From: Swaminathania salitolerans
GTDB taxonomy: Bacteria > Pseudomonadota > Alphaproteobacteria > Acetobacterales > Acetobacteraceae
DNA: 64,000 nucleotides
Direction of reading: 5' to 3'
NCBI RefSeq assembly: GCF_007988945.1
Contig: NZ_BJVC01000001.1
Span: forward strand, 868,001 to 932,000
Shown here piece by piece: positions 32,029 to 41,074 of this stretch (position 1 is its first letter; each line of letters begins with the position of its first letter). Position numbers and translations under genes: made by a program. The notes below the pieces were generated by a model. That model made no database searches, was not told where the DNA came from, and worked only from the letters and a program-made list of their open reading frames with translations.

Positions 32029-32924
32029 AACGGATCCTGTTCATCACCTCCAACCGTCTCGGGGATGCGGTTATCTCCTCCGGCGTGCTGAACGAAGTGA
32101 TTGCGAGACAGCCCCGGGCGCGCATCACGGTCGTTTGCGGTCCGGTGGCGGCTTCGTATTTCGAGCCATGCCCGGCGGTGGAGCGTGTGATCGTTCTTGA
32201 AAAACGGCGCTTCGATCTGCACTGGGCCGATCTCTGGCGGCGCTGCGTGCTTCGATGGTGGGATATCGTCATCGATCTGAGGGGGTCGGGCATCTCGTTC
32301 TTCCTGCCTTGCGGCACGCGCAGGATCATGCGCGGGGGAAGACGCCCCGGCGCGCGTATCGGGCAGCTTTCATCCGTCTTTCCCGATACCCCCATCCTGC
32401 GCCCCGCGAGCTGGTCCCGACCCGGGCAGATGCGGCTTGCCGAAGCCATTCTCCCGAAGGGAAAGCGGTATCTCGCCCTCGCTCCCACAGCCAACTGGGA
32501 CGGCAAGATCTGGCCGGCCGATCGTTTCGTGGCTCTGGCCGAGGCCCTGGATGCGCAGGGGTTGCAGCCTGTGGTGTTCTATGGCCCGGGAGCGTCGGAG
32601 CATGCCCGGGCAAGGGCGGTTCTCGATGCCCTGCCCGATGCGCTGGATCTCGGCGGGGATCATCCCCTCGGGCTCGTCGCCGCTTTCCTGCGTCGCTGCA
32701 CGCTGTTCGTCGGGAACGATTCCGGGCTCATGCATCTGGCGGCTGCCACCGGTATCGCGACGCTCGGTCTGTTCGGTCCGAGCCGCGTTTCCGAATATGC
32801 GCCATGCGGATCGCGGGCCAGATCCGTCGTGGCGCCCGGGCCGGAAGGAGAGGCGCCGATCGCCGGGCTTTCGACTGCGCAGGTGATCGCCTCGGCTTGT
32901 GCCCTCCTTCGGGATGAAGGATAG
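32025..32924 (+). CDS. Glycosyltransferase family 9 (heptosyltransferase-like)
   Basis: The 299-residue protein is a GT9 enzyme: ILFITSNRLGDAVISSGVL at the N-terminus, the donor-site APTANWDGKIWP, and the conserved CTLFVGNDSGLMHLAAATG followed by TLGLFGPSR. GT9 members add heptose or similar sugars to the LPS core. It is somewhat short for the family (commonly about 330-350). The start overlaps the dnaQ stop. With the following GT4 and AsnB-like genes it forms a compact glycan unit. Confidence 0.88.
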   Translation: MKRILFITSNRLGDAVISSGVLNEVIARQPRARITVVCGPVAASYFEPCPAVERVIVLEKRRFDLHWADLWRRCVLRWWDIVIDLRGSGISFFLPCGTRRIMRGGRRPGARIGQLSSVFPDTPILRPASWSRPGQMRLAEAILPKGKRYLALAPTANWDGKIWPADRFVALAEALDAQGLQPVVFYGPGASEHARARAVLDALPDALDLGGDHPLGLVAAFLRRCTLFVGNDSGLMHLAAATGIATLGLFGPSRVSEYAPCGSRARSVVAPGPEGEAPIAGLSTAQVIASACALLRDEG

Positions 32925-32931
32925 AGAAACG

Positions 32932-34026
32932 ATGAGCGAGGTCAGATCATCGCGTTCCAGCGGAATTTCCTCCGGCGCAAGGTGCGGCCTGCGTATCGCC
33001 CATGTCATGGCCGGTGCGCAAAGTGGCGGGGCCGAGCTTTTCTATGAGCGGCTCTCCATCGCGCAGACCCGTGCGGGGCACGATGTTCTCTCCCTCCTGA
33101 GGCGCGATCCGGCGCGGGAATCGCGTCTCGGCGAGGCCGGAGTGAGGACGGCGGGTTTCCGTTTCGGCGGGCTGCTGGATCTGCGCACGCGCCCGGGACT
33201 GTCCAGGGCGCTCCGCGCATTCGCCCCGGATGTGGCGATCGCATGGATGAGCCGCGCCGCCCGCATGATGCCCGACGGGCCCTGGCCGGTCGCCGGTCGG
33301 CTCGGCGGATATTACGATCTGGCGAATTACCGGCGCTGCTCCGATCTGATCGGCAATACGCAGGGTCTCGTGCGCTGGATGATCGCAGAGGGGTGGCCGG
33401 CAGAGCGCGTTCATCATTTGCCGAATTTCGCGGCTGATCTCGGCAATGTCGATCCGGTTCGGCCTGTGGGGCCGGTCGGGGGCGCACCGTTCATCCTCGC
33501 TCTGGGCCGGTTGCATCGCAACAAGGCCTTCGACGTGCTGATCCGCGCGATGCCGGCGCTTTCCGGCGTTCATCTCGTCATAGCGGGAGAGGGACCCGAG
33601 CGTGCGGCGCTGGAAGAGCTGGCGCGTCGTGAGGGGGTGGCCGAACGCGTGCACATGCCCGGCTGGACCCAGTCGGGCGGTGCGTGGCTGCGGGCCTGCG
33701 ATCTCATGGTCTGTCCGTCCCGGATCGAGCCTCTGGGCAATGTGGTGATCGAGGGGCTTTCGGCAGGGCGCCCGGTGGTCGCGAGCGCCATTCAGGGCCC
33801 GCAGGAGGTGCTCGGGGGCACGCAGGACGGGGTTCTCGTTCCGCCGGAGGACCCCGCTGCCTTGTCCGCAGCGATCGCCGAGGTGCTCGGCGATCCCGGA
33901 AAGGCGGCCGCGCTGTCGCGAAACGGGCGTGCGCGGTTCGAGCGTGAGTTCTCCGAGCCGGTGGTGCTGAGGCGCTGGGATGCGTTCCTGGACGGGATGG
34001 CGAAGAGAAACGGCGGGGAACGCTAG
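32932..34026 (+). CDS. Glycosyltransferase family 4
   Basis: This 364-residue GT-B enzyme opens with a Ser/Arg-rich leader, then RIAHVMAGAQSGGAELFYERL (acceptor loop). The donor domain has FILALGRLHRNKAFDVLI, HLVIAGEGPERAALE, the PSRIEPLGNVVIEGLSAG EX7E region and VVASAIQGPQEVL. The ATG at 32932 follows the GT9 stop by seven bases; GTG 32899 and ATG 32914 are inside GT9 and less likely. Two bases separate it from asnB. Confidence 0.88.
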   Translation: MSEVRSSRSSGISSGARCGLRIAHVMAGAQSGGAELFYERLSIAQTRAGHDVLSLLRRDPARESRLGEAGVRTAGFRFGGLLDLRTRPGLSRALRAFAPDVAIAWMSRAARMMPDGPWPVAGRLGGYYDLANYRRCSDLIGNTQGLVRWMIAEGWPAERVHHLPNFAADLGNVDPVRPVGPVGGAPFILALGRLHRNKAFDVLIRAMPALSGVHLVIAGEGPERAALEELARREGVAERVHMPGWTQSGGAWLRACDLMVCPSRIEPLGNVVIEGLSAGRPVVASAIQGPQEVLGGTQDGVLVPPEDPAALSAAIAEVLGDPGKAAALSRNGRARFEREFSEPVVLRRWDAFLDGMAKRNGGER

Positions 34027-34028
34027 GG

Positions 34029-35777
34029 ATGTGCGGTATAGCGGGGATCGCCTGCCTCCCGGGCCATCGCCCCGATCCGGCCGTGTTGCGCCGCATGGCC
34101 GACGCCCTGAGGCATCGCGGTCCCGATGGCGAGGGGTTCCATGTGACCGGGGCGGCGGCGCTCGTCCACAGACGTCTGTCCATCGTCGATCTGGAAGGGG
34201 GCGCCCAGCCGCTTCTGGACGGGGCGGTGGCTCTGGTGGCCAATGGAGAGATCTATAACGATCCCGACCTGCGCCGCGCGCTTCCCGATGCGCCGTTTCG
34301 TACCGGGAGCGACTGCGAATCGCCGCTCTATCTCTGGCCCGGAAAGGGCATGGAGTACACGCTCGCCCTGCGTGGCATGTATGCGATCGCGATACTCGAC
34401 AGTTCCGGGCCGCAAAGCGTTCTCACGCTCAGCCGCGATCCTTTCGGGATCAAGCCGCTCTATTACGGGCTGGGCGAGGCGGGTGTGGTCTTCGCGTCCG
34501 AACCCGGGGCACTGCTTGCCACGGGGCTGTTCGAGCGGCGGATCCGGCCCGATGCGCGCGACCAGCTTCTCCAGCTGCAGTTTACGAGCGGCAGGGAGAC
34601 GATCTATCCGGGTATCATGCGTGTCCTGCCGGGCGAAACCCTCCGGTTCGTCGATGGCCGCCTTGCCGGATCGCGCCACCAGCCCGGATGCTCGGGGCGG
34701 ATCGTGTCATCGCTCAGCGAGGACCGGGCGCTTGCAAAGCTCGATACGGCGCTCATGGACAGCGTTGCCGCACATGAGCGCGCGGATGTCCCGTTCGGCA
34801 TGTTCCTCTCCGGCGGGATCGACAGCACGGCGGTGCTCGCCGCCATGACGCGCCTCGGTGGAGAGGCGCCTCTGGCCTGGACCGCGCGATTCGATAAGGG
34901 TTCGGTCGATGAAAGCGCGCAGGCGGCCAGTCTGGCGCGCGTTCTGGGCGCGCGTCACGAGATCCTCACGGTGACCGAGGCCATGGTCTGGCGATTCCTG
35001 CCGCAGATCGTCGCCTGTCTCGACGATCCCGTGGCCGATTACGCCACGATCCCGACCTGGTTTCTCGCCCGTGCTGCGCGAAAGGATGTGACGGTCATTC
35101 TCAGTGGAGAGGGAGGGGACGAGCTTTTCGCTGGGTACGGTCGTTACCGCAAGGCCATGCGTCCGTGGTGGCGCGGGGGCAGAATGCCCTATCGACGCGG
35201 CATGCTCGACGGGCTGTGTCGTCTCGCTTCCGGGGGCAGCTGGCGCGGCGATCTGGCACCGGGACGGGAGGAGACCCGGCTGCGCGCGGCGCAGGCACTC
35301 GATCTGAAGGAATGGCTTCCCAACGATCTGCTTATCAAGCTCGATCGCTGTCTCATGGCCCATGGCATCGAGGGGCGAACCCCGCTTCTCGATCCGGCCG
35401 TCGCTACGCTTGCCTGGAGCCTGCCCGACGAACTCAAGATCAGGGGCGGGACGGGAAAATACCTTCTGCGGCGATGGGTCTCCCGCCATGTTCCGGAGGC
35501 GACGCCTTTCGCGCCGAAACAGGGCTTCACGGTGCCGGTCGGAGACTGGATCGCCGCGCGGGCGGCGAGTCTCGGCCCGCTGGTTGCCCGAAGTCGCGGC
35601 CTCGCCGGGGTCGTTCCGCCGGAGACGATCGGGAAACTCTTCCGGGATGCGACCGGGCGGCGAGAGCGCCACGCGGCCTGGGTCCTGCTTTTCTATGCCC
35701 TGTGGCATCGCATCCATATCGAGACCGGGCCATCCGATGGCGACGTGTTCGAGACACTCGCCGCGTCCGGCCCCTGA
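34029..35777 (+). CDS. asnB: Asparagine synthase-type glutamine amidotransferase
   Basis: The 582-residue protein has an N-terminal glutaminase with Cys2 as nucleophile (MCGIAGI), RHRGPDGEG, RRLSIVDLEGGAQP, NGEIYN and SDCESP. The ATP-pyrophosphatase synthetase domain has FLSGGIDSTAVLA near residue 260, then SGEGGDELFAGYGRYR and EGRTPLLDPAV. All residues for ammonia transfer and adenylation appear present. Its position two bases after glycosyltransferase genes suggests it amidates a sugar acid in a surface polysaccharide rather than serving only asparagine supply; that is inference from context. GGGGAA lies eight bases before the ATG. Confidence 0.9.
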   Translation: MCGIAGIACLPGHRPDPAVLRRMADALRHRGPDGEGFHVTGAAALVHRRLSIVDLEGGAQPLLDGAVALVANGEIYNDPDLRRALPDAPFRTGSDCESPLYLWPGKGMEYTLALRGMYAIAILDSSGPQSVLTLSRDPFGIKPLYYGLGEAGVVFASEPGALLATGLFERRIRPDARDQLLQLQFTSGRETIYPGIMRVLPGETLRFVDGRLAGSRHQPGCSGRIVSSLSEDRALAKLDTALMDSVAAHERADVPFGMFLSGGIDSTAVLAAMTRLGGEAPLAWTARFDKGSVDESAQAASLARVLGARHEILTVTEAMVWRFLPQIVACLDDPVADYATIPTWFLARAARKDVTVILSGEGGDELFAGYGRYRKAMRPWWRGGRMPYRRGMLDGLCRLASGGSWRGDLAPGREETRLRAAQALDLKEWLPNDLLIKLDRCLMAHGIEGRTPLLDPAVATLAWSLPDELKIRGGTGKYLLRRWVSRHVPEATPFAPKQGFTVPVGDWIAARAASLGPLVARSRGLAGVVPPETIGKLFRDATGRRERHAAWVLLFYALWHRIHIETGPSDGDVFETLAASGP

Positions 35778-35829
35778 CTGACGATCTTGCCTCTCCCCCC
35801 GACCCTACCCCCCGATCATGGAGCTTATC

Positions 35830-37149
35830 ATGCATTACGATCTCATCATCCGGCGCGGACACTGTGTCTTTCCCTGGGGAGAGGCACAGGCAGATCTGGG
35901 GATCAAAGAGGGGCGTATCGCCAGTCTTGCGGTCGGCCGCGACGATACGGCCGATGAGGTCATCGATGCAAAGGGGCTTCATGTCCTGCCCGGAATGATC
36001 GATTCCCACGTCCATCTGCGCGATCCCGGCAATCCGGCCATCGAATCCATCGCGACAGGGACGCGCGCGGCGGCGCTGGGCGGAATCACGATGGTTTTCG
36101 ACATGCCGAACACGGCGCCATCGATCACCTCTTCCGAGACCCTCGCCGGGAAAAGGGAGACGGTCGAACGGGACGCCTGTGTCGATATGGGGCTCTATGT
36201 CGGAGCGACACGCGCCAATACCGGCGCGCTCGCGCAGCTCGAGCAGGAAGACGGCGTCTGCGCGATCAAGGTATTTGCCGGGTCTTCCACGGGCGATCTC
36301 ATGATCGAGGACGATGCCGGGATAGAGGCCGTGCTCAGGAGCGGCCATCGACGGGTCGCCTTCCACTCGGAGGACGAATACAGGCTGCAGGCACGCAAGC
36401 CGCTCTTCAGCGCCGGTATGCCTCATGTCAATCACATGATCTGGCGCGATGAGGAATGCGCGTTCCTGGGCACGCGGCGCATTACGGCCCTTGCGCTGAA
36501 AACCGGCCGCCCCGTGCATATCCTCCATACGTCCACGGCGGAGGAACTGGACTGGCTCGCGTCCTATCGCAGCCATGTCAGCGTGGAAGTGCTGGTCAAT
36601 CATCTGACCCAGGTCGGGCCTGAATGCTATGAAACGCTCGGTGCCTATGCCGTCATGAACCCGCCGATACGCGATCGTCGCCACCATGACGCCTGCTGGG
36701 CCGCATTGCGCGACGGTCGCGTGGATGTCGTCTCCTCCGATCATGCGCCGCATCCGCGCGAGGCAAAGGAGAAGCCCTGGCCGAGCTGCCCGGCGGGGCT
36801 GACCGGCGTGCAGACGATCCTTCCGATCATGCTCGATCACGTCAATGCCGGGCGACTCTCCCTTTCGCGCCTGGCGGATCTGATGGCGGCCGGCCCGGCC
36901 CGGATTTACGGGCTGCAGACGAAGGGGCGTCTCGCGGTCGGCTTCGATGCCGATCTGACCCTCGTCGATCTGGCGGCCGAGCGCGAGATCCGGAACGAAT
37001 GGATCGCATCTCCGGTCGGATGGACGCCGTTTCACGGTGTCCGGGTGAAGGGCTGGCCGATGGCGACGATCGTCAGGGGACATGTCGTCATGCGCGACGA
37101 CACGATCGTCACTGCGCCGATCGGCAGGCTGGCCCGATTTGCGCCGTAA
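35830..37149 (+). CDS. pyrC: Dihydroorotase (amidohydrolase superfamily)
   Basis: The 439-residue cyclic amidohydrolase has the metal motif GMIDSHVHLRDPGN, MVFDMPNTAPS, the carboxylated-lysine segment CAIKVFAGSS, HILHTSTAEE, and SSDHAPHPREAKEKPW with the catalytic aspartate. The DHAPH wording and HLRDP favour dihydroorotase (class I) over allantoinase or hydantoinase. GGAG lies six bases before the ATG at 35830, preferred to the ATG at 35818. No other pyr gene adjoins it. Confidence 0.88.
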   Translation: MHYDLIIRRGHCVFPWGEAQADLGIKEGRIASLAVGRDDTADEVIDAKGLHVLPGMIDSHVHLRDPGNPAIESIATGTRAAALGGITMVFDMPNTAPSITSSETLAGKRETVERDACVDMGLYVGATRANTGALAQLEQEDGVCAIKVFAGSSTGDLMIEDDAGIEAVLRSGHRRVAFHSEDEYRLQARKPLFSAGMPHVNHMIWRDEECAFLGTRRITALALKTGRPVHILHTSTAEELDWLASYRSHVSVEVLVNHLTQVGPECYETLGAYAVMNPPIRDRRHHDACWAALRDGRVDVVSSDHAPHPREAKEKPWPSCPAGLTGVQTILPIMLDHVNAGRLSLSRLADLMAAGPARIYGLQTKGRLAVGFDADLTLVDLAAEREIRNEWIASPVGWTPFHGVRVKGWPMATIVRGHVVMRDDTIVTAPIGRLARFAP

Positions 37150-37198
37150 TCTCCCTGCATTGCGCGACCCGGTTTTTCTCTGGTGAGGTCGGACGACC

Positions 37199-37564
37199 AT
37201 GAAACATCCCTGTCTTTTCCTGTCCCTCCTGGCGCTCGCGAACGGGGCGGCCTCGGTCGCTCTTGCCGATCCGCGGGCGAAATGCGGCAAGGAGCCCGCG
37301 GCCCCCTCGATCTCCACGGGCGATGCGACGCATTTCAATGCAAGCGTCGACCGGTTCAAGGCGTACGAGAAAGAGGCGCGCAGCTATAACAGCTGCGTGG
37401 TGACCCAGGCGCAGAAAGAGGAGCAGGCCATCAGCGAGGAGGCGAAGGAACGTATCGGGAAGGTCCACGCCGTGACCGTGGCCGTGCAGCAGCGTATCGC
37501 CACGAATTTCAGCCATATCTCGTCCGAGCTTTCCGCAGCCGGAAAGAAACTGGGACACAAGTAA
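37199..37564 (+). CDS. Small periplasmic protein, unknown function
   Basis: The 121-residue precursor has a signal peptide (MKHPCLFLSLLALANGAASV, cleavage after LAD or ALA near 23). The mature part starts with a Cys/Pro segment, contains two cysteines (about 29 and 66) that may pair, and is then strongly helical and charged (AQKEEQAISEEAKERIGKV), ending LSAAGKKLGHK. I do not recognise a family. It follows pyrC by 49 bases and is closed by a 14-bp inverted repeat. Confidence 0.75.
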   Translation: MKHPCLFLSLLALANGAASVALADPRAKCGKEPAAPSISTGDATHFNASVDRFKAYEKEARSYNSCVVTQAQKEEQAISEEAKERIGKVHAVTVAVQQRIATNFSHISSELSAAGKKLGHK

Positions 37565-37577
37565 GGCGCGCGCCCCT

Positions 37578-37622
37578 CCTCCGCCGGGCGCTTCACGGCG
37601 CGTCTGCCGCGCCCGGCGGAGG
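37578..37622. terminator. Perfect 14-bp inverted repeat between converging genes
   Basis: CCTCCGCCGGGCGC (37578-37591) is matched exactly by GCGCCCGGCGGAGG (37609-37622) across a 17-base loop. It lies between the stops of the small periplasmic protein and the beta-lactamase gene. No T-run on either strand, but the stem is very stable and probably stops or protects both transcripts. Confidence 0.65.
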
Positions 37623-37661
37623 CGATGACCTCGTCCATCCGGTGTCGCGTCGTCCGGCCTC

Positions 37662-38693
37662 TCAGGCTATCCGGCGGGTCGCCAATGCGCCGATCTCGCG
37701 AAAGGTCGCGTCGAGCAGAGCCGGGCTCGCGGCGCCACCGGCCGTATAGGTGCTTATCACGACCCGGTGCGTCCCGTTATCGACCGGTCGGGCGAAGGCG
37801 ATGTCGGCGGCGATGTCCTTCCCGTTGCTGCCGGTCTTGTCTCCGCATGTCCAGCCGGGCGGAAAACCCGAACGCAGGCGCGAGGTCCCGGTTCGGCAAT
37901 GCGTCATCCAGCCCCGCAGAAGCCTTTTCGAATCGGTATTGAGCGCGCTGCCATATAGCAGATGGTCCAGGGTTCCGGTCATGGCGCATGGCGAGGTCGT
38001 GTTGGCCAGAGGGTCGGCAGCGGGATGATTGAGCGCGGGCTCGCAGGCATCGAGCCTCGATACGCGATCGCCCTCCTCGCGCCAGAACTGCGTGAGTTTT
38101 CTCGGTCCGCAGAGATGACGCAGAAGAAGATTCGCGCATACGTTGTCGCTTACGGTGATGGCGCCGGCGCAGAGCGCGGCGAGACTGAGGCTGCCGGTCT
38201 CCCGGTTCTCCCGTATGACAGGCGCCCAGAGCGTGCCGATATCCTCGTCCGTGAAAGGCAGGCGCAGGGTCAGGTCGTCGGCACCCTGTTCGCAGCGCGC
38301 AAGAATGCAGGCGACGAGCGACACCTTGAACGTGCTGCACATCAGAAACCGTTCATGGCCGCGCCAGCTCGTCATTCTCCCCGGAGACAATCCCCGGATC
38401 GCAATGCCGATGCGCCCTCCGCTCCTGCGTTCGTAATTCCGGGCCAGCCGGGCGAGATCCTGCGCGTCTCTTCGTGCGCGTTCCTGTTCCTCACGGGTGC
38501 GGGCAGAGGGCGGGACGGCGCCTCCGCCTCTGGAGGGGAGGGACTGGAGCGGAATGCCCAGGGGAAGGGCGAACAGGGGAAGGGCGAACAGGGGGAGTCG
38601 CGCGAGGAAGGACCGTCTCGCAAGCCGGGACGTCGGAGCGTCATTCGTCGACGTATCATTCGTCGGAGCCTCCTCGATGGGGGCATCATTCAT
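37662..38693 (-). CDS. bla: Class A serine beta-lactamase
   Basis: The 343-residue protein carries every class A catalytic motif: Ser120-Thr-Phe-Lys123 (SXXK), Ser182-Asp-Asn184 (SDN), Glu218-Pro-Ala-Leu-Asn222 (the Glu166 region, followed by HPAADPLANTTSP) and Lys286-Thr-Gly. A cysteine precedes the catalytic Ser as in some carbapenemases, but the partner position after KTG is Asn rather than Cys. The export signal is of twin-arginine type: SRLARRSFLARL followed by a hydrophobic stretch. The leader before it contains repeated TND units. The protein is predicted to be active on beta-lactams; spectrum is unknown. No LysR-type regulator is adjacent. Confidence 0.92.
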   Translation of the reverse strand: MNDAPIEEAPTNDTSTNDAPTSRLARRSFLARLPLFALPLFALPLGIPLQSLPSRGGGAVPPSARTREEQERARRDAQDLARLARNYERRSGGRIGIAIRGLSPGRMTSWRGHERFLMCSTFKVSLVACILARCEQGADDLTLRLPFTDEDIGTLWAPVIRENRETGSLSLAALCAGAITVSDNVCANLLLRHLCGPRKLTQFWREEGDRVSRLDACEPALNHPAADPLANTTSPCAMTGTLDHLLYGSALNTDSKRLLRGWMTHCRTGTSRLRSGFPPGWTCGDKTGSNGKDIAADIAFARPVDNGTHRVVISTYTAGGAASPALLDATFREIGALATRRIA

Positions 38694-38984
38694 GGTCGAG
38701 ATCGCCTGTTTCCTCCCTGGCTACCGGTTTTTCCCGAACTGGCTTCCGCATTCCGGTTCCCTGCAAGGCTTTTCGGGGCAGGTCCCTGTCATGTCCCGAA
38801 GCTTGCCGCGTCGGTGTGGCAGAACTTTGTTACGTTTTGCGGCCGGTCCGGTCACATTTCCCGTGTCGCCGGGCAAGTCTGCGTCGTCGGGCGGGCCTGT
38901 GTCTAAGGGCGGGAGAAGAAAGCGATTTGCCGCCCGCACCCCGCGTCTGTATGCTCCGGTCAATACTGTCTCAAGAGGATCACG

Positions 38985-39677
38985 GTGGCAGACGAGTTTT
39001 TCAGTCAGGCTCAGGCGGAGATGCGTGCAGCCGAGCTGCGCCTCACGGCCCGGCGTTACGGAGGGATCGCGATCGGTGTCGCCCTCGTTGCTCTCATAGG
39101 CGTCGGAGGGTGGCAATGGCAGGTTCATGCCCGCCATCAGGCGCAGGCGCGTGCATCGGGGCAATATTTCACCGCCATGGAGGCGCTTCAGGCGGAGCAG
39201 CCCGATGCCGCACTTCGCGCGCGAACGGAGAAGGAGAGCATCGCGACCCTGACCGCCCTTGCGGCGGATGCGCCCGGTGCGACCCGAAGCTTCGCAGCGT
39301 TGCGTCTGGCACAGCTTCTGGCCGGGAAAGGCGACGTCGCGGGCGCCCGCAAGGCGTGGCAGGGCGTGATAGACAATCCGGATGCCGATCCCACGCTACA
39401 TTCCCTCGCCCAGGCTCTCTCGCTCAACAGCCATGTCGATGACAAGGACCCGGCGGGGCTGAGAGCCGGTTACGAGCAGCTTTCGGGTCGCGGCGGCCCC
39501 TGGCGTGCCTTTGCCCAGGAAGGTCTTGCGATGCTCGATCTGCGCAGCGATGCTACCGCCGCCCAGCACGAGGAGGCCAGGAAGATCCTGATCCAGCTCT
39601 CCCAGTCGCCCGATGCGCCGGACGGCATGCGTCAGAGAGTGTCCATTCTTCTGCAAACCTTCGATGGAGCCGGCTGA
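38985..39677 (+). CDS. YfgM-like tetratricopeptide membrane protein
   Basis: The 230-residue protein starts at a GTG with GAGG eight bases upstream. It has one N-terminal membrane anchor (about residues 24-46, RYGGIAIGVALVALIGVGGW) and a periplasmic helical domain of TPR type (AALRLAQLLAGKGDVAGARK and ILIQLSQSPDAPDGMRQRV). In E. coli YfgM works beside SecYEG and periplasmic chaperones and is encoded before bamB and der, the same order as here. The stop shares one base with the bamB ATG. Confidence 0.87.
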   Translation: MADEFFSQAQAEMRAAELRLTARRYGGIAIGVALVALIGVGGWQWQVHARHQAQARASGQYFTAMEALQAEQPDAALRARTEKESIATLTALAADAPGATRSFAALRLAQLLAGKGDVAGARKAWQGVIDNPDADPTLHSLAQALSLNSHVDDKDPAGLRAGYEQLSGRGGPWRAFAQEGLAMLDLRSDATAAQHEEARKILIQLSQSPDAPDGMRQRVSILLQTFDGAG

Positions 39678-41071
39678 TGGTTGCCAGAAACAGCGCTTCT
39701 TCCCGCTCCGTGCATAGCCGACGCTTCTTTCTCGGGTCCTCCCTCGCCGGTGCGGCGATGCTGACCGGATGCGGCATCTTCAAGGACGATCCGAAGCCCC
39801 TTCTCCCGGGGCGGCGATACGACGTGCTTTCGACCGGCGCAGGTCTCGTCGTGGACGAGGAGGATCATACACCGATCGCTCTGCCCGCGCCTCAGCCCGT
39901 GACTGCCTGGCCGCAGGCCGGGCGCGTGCCCACCCATGTGGCTGTGAACACGCCATGGACCGGGGCGACGCTGGCCTGGTCCCACTCCATCGGTCACGGT
40001 ATTTCCGAACCGGCCTTCCTGCATTTTCTGGCGCTCGGACCGAACGGTCGCGGTGCGATCCAGTCGGCGCCCGTCATCGATGGCGGACGTATCTATACCC
40101 GCGACGGAATCGGGACCGTGCGAGCCTGGAACTGGCCCGCCATGACCCTTCTGTGGAGCTTCGTTCCCAAGACGAAAAAGATGCGCTCCAGCGATCTCGG
40201 GGGCGGAATCGGCCTCGAGGGCGATACGCTCTATATCGTCGATGGCGTCGGGCAGGTCGTTGCAGTCTCGGCAGAAACGGGCAAGGTCCGCTGGCGCGCC
40301 GAGACGACGGTGCCGGGGCGTTCCGCGCCCACCATCGTCAATGGACGGGTCTTCTTCGGGACGATCGACGAGAAACTCTTCGCGCTCGATGCCCAGACCG
40401 GCAAGCAGATCTGGACCTATCAGGCGACCGAGGCCGACACGGTCATGTTCGGTCAGGCAGCGCCTGCGGTGTATAACGGTGTGGTCGTGGCCGGTTTCGG
40501 CAGTGGCGATCTCGTGGCCCTTCGTGCCGAATCCGGCGAACTGGTCTGGAGCGACAGCCTCGGCGGGTCGAACGGACGGGGCGCCATGCTCGATCTGGCC
40601 TGTGTGCGCGGCGCGCCTGTGGTGGTCGATGGCACAGCCTATGCGATCTCCCTCTCCAAGGTTCTCGTCGCGATCGACATGCGGTCCGGTCGACGGCTAT
40701 GGGAGCGCGAGGCGAGCGGACAGAACACGCCTCTGATCGTGGGGGACTGGCTGTACGTCATCTCTGCCGATCAGCAGCTCGCCTGTGTCGATCGTCTCTC
40801 GGGTCATGTGCGCTGGCTGCACGACCTCCGGCGCTTCAAGAACGAAACGAAGCAGAAAAACGCGGTGACCTGGTTCGGACCGGTTCTGGCCGACGGCAGG
40901 CTCGTCTGTGTCTCGTCTCTCGAAGAGACCGGATTGCAGGTCGTGGATGCCGTGACCGGCAAGGCCGACGCACCGCTCAAGACCAAGAAACCCACCCTCG
41001 TCGAGCCGATCATCTGTGACGGCAAGGTCCTCGTCCTGTCGACCGACGGCGTTCTGAATGCATATGGCTGA
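39677..41071 (+). CDS. bamB: Outer membrane assembly lipoprotein BamB
   Basis: The 464-residue lipoprotein is an eight-bladed PQQ-like beta propeller of the BAM complex, with repeated blades such as LYIVDGVGQVVAVSAETGKV and RVFFGTIDEKLFALDAQTG. The signal region is unusual: SRRFFLG at residues 14-20 fits a twin-arginine motif and is followed by SSLAGAAMLTGC with Cys32 as the lipidation site. It starts on the previous stop (TGATG) and is three bases before der. Confidence 0.9.
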   Translation: MVARNSASSRSVHSRRFFLGSSLAGAAMLTGCGIFKDDPKPLLPGRRYDVLSTGAGLVVDEEDHTPIALPAPQPVTAWPQAGRVPTHVAVNTPWTGATLAWSHSIGHGISEPAFLHFLALGPNGRGAIQSAPVIDGGRIYTRDGIGTVRAWNWPAMTLLWSFVPKTKKMRSSDLGGGIGLEGDTLYIVDGVGQVVAVSAETGKVRWRAETTVPGRSAPTIVNGRVFFGTIDEKLFALDAQTGKQIWTYQATEADTVMFGQAAPAVYNGVVVAGFGSGDLVALRAESGELVWSDSLGGSNGRGAMLDLACVRGAPVVVDGTAYAISLSKVLVAIDMRSGRRLWEREASGQNTPLIVGDWLYVISADQQLACVDRLSGHVRWLHDLRRFKNETKQKNAVTWFGPVLADGRLVCVSSLEETGLQVVDAVTGKADAPLKTKKPTLVEPIICDGKVLVLSTDGVLNAYG

Positions 41072-41074
41072 TCT

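Noticed and set aside
35830-37149. Allantoinase (AllB) linking to the purine operon
   Set aside because: Motifs HVHLRDPGN and SSDHAPHP favour dihydroorotase, and the purine operon already has PuuE.
35527-37359. 610-codon minus-strand frame opposite pyrC and the end of asnB
   Set aside because: No family resemblance and would bury the clear dihydroorotase gene.
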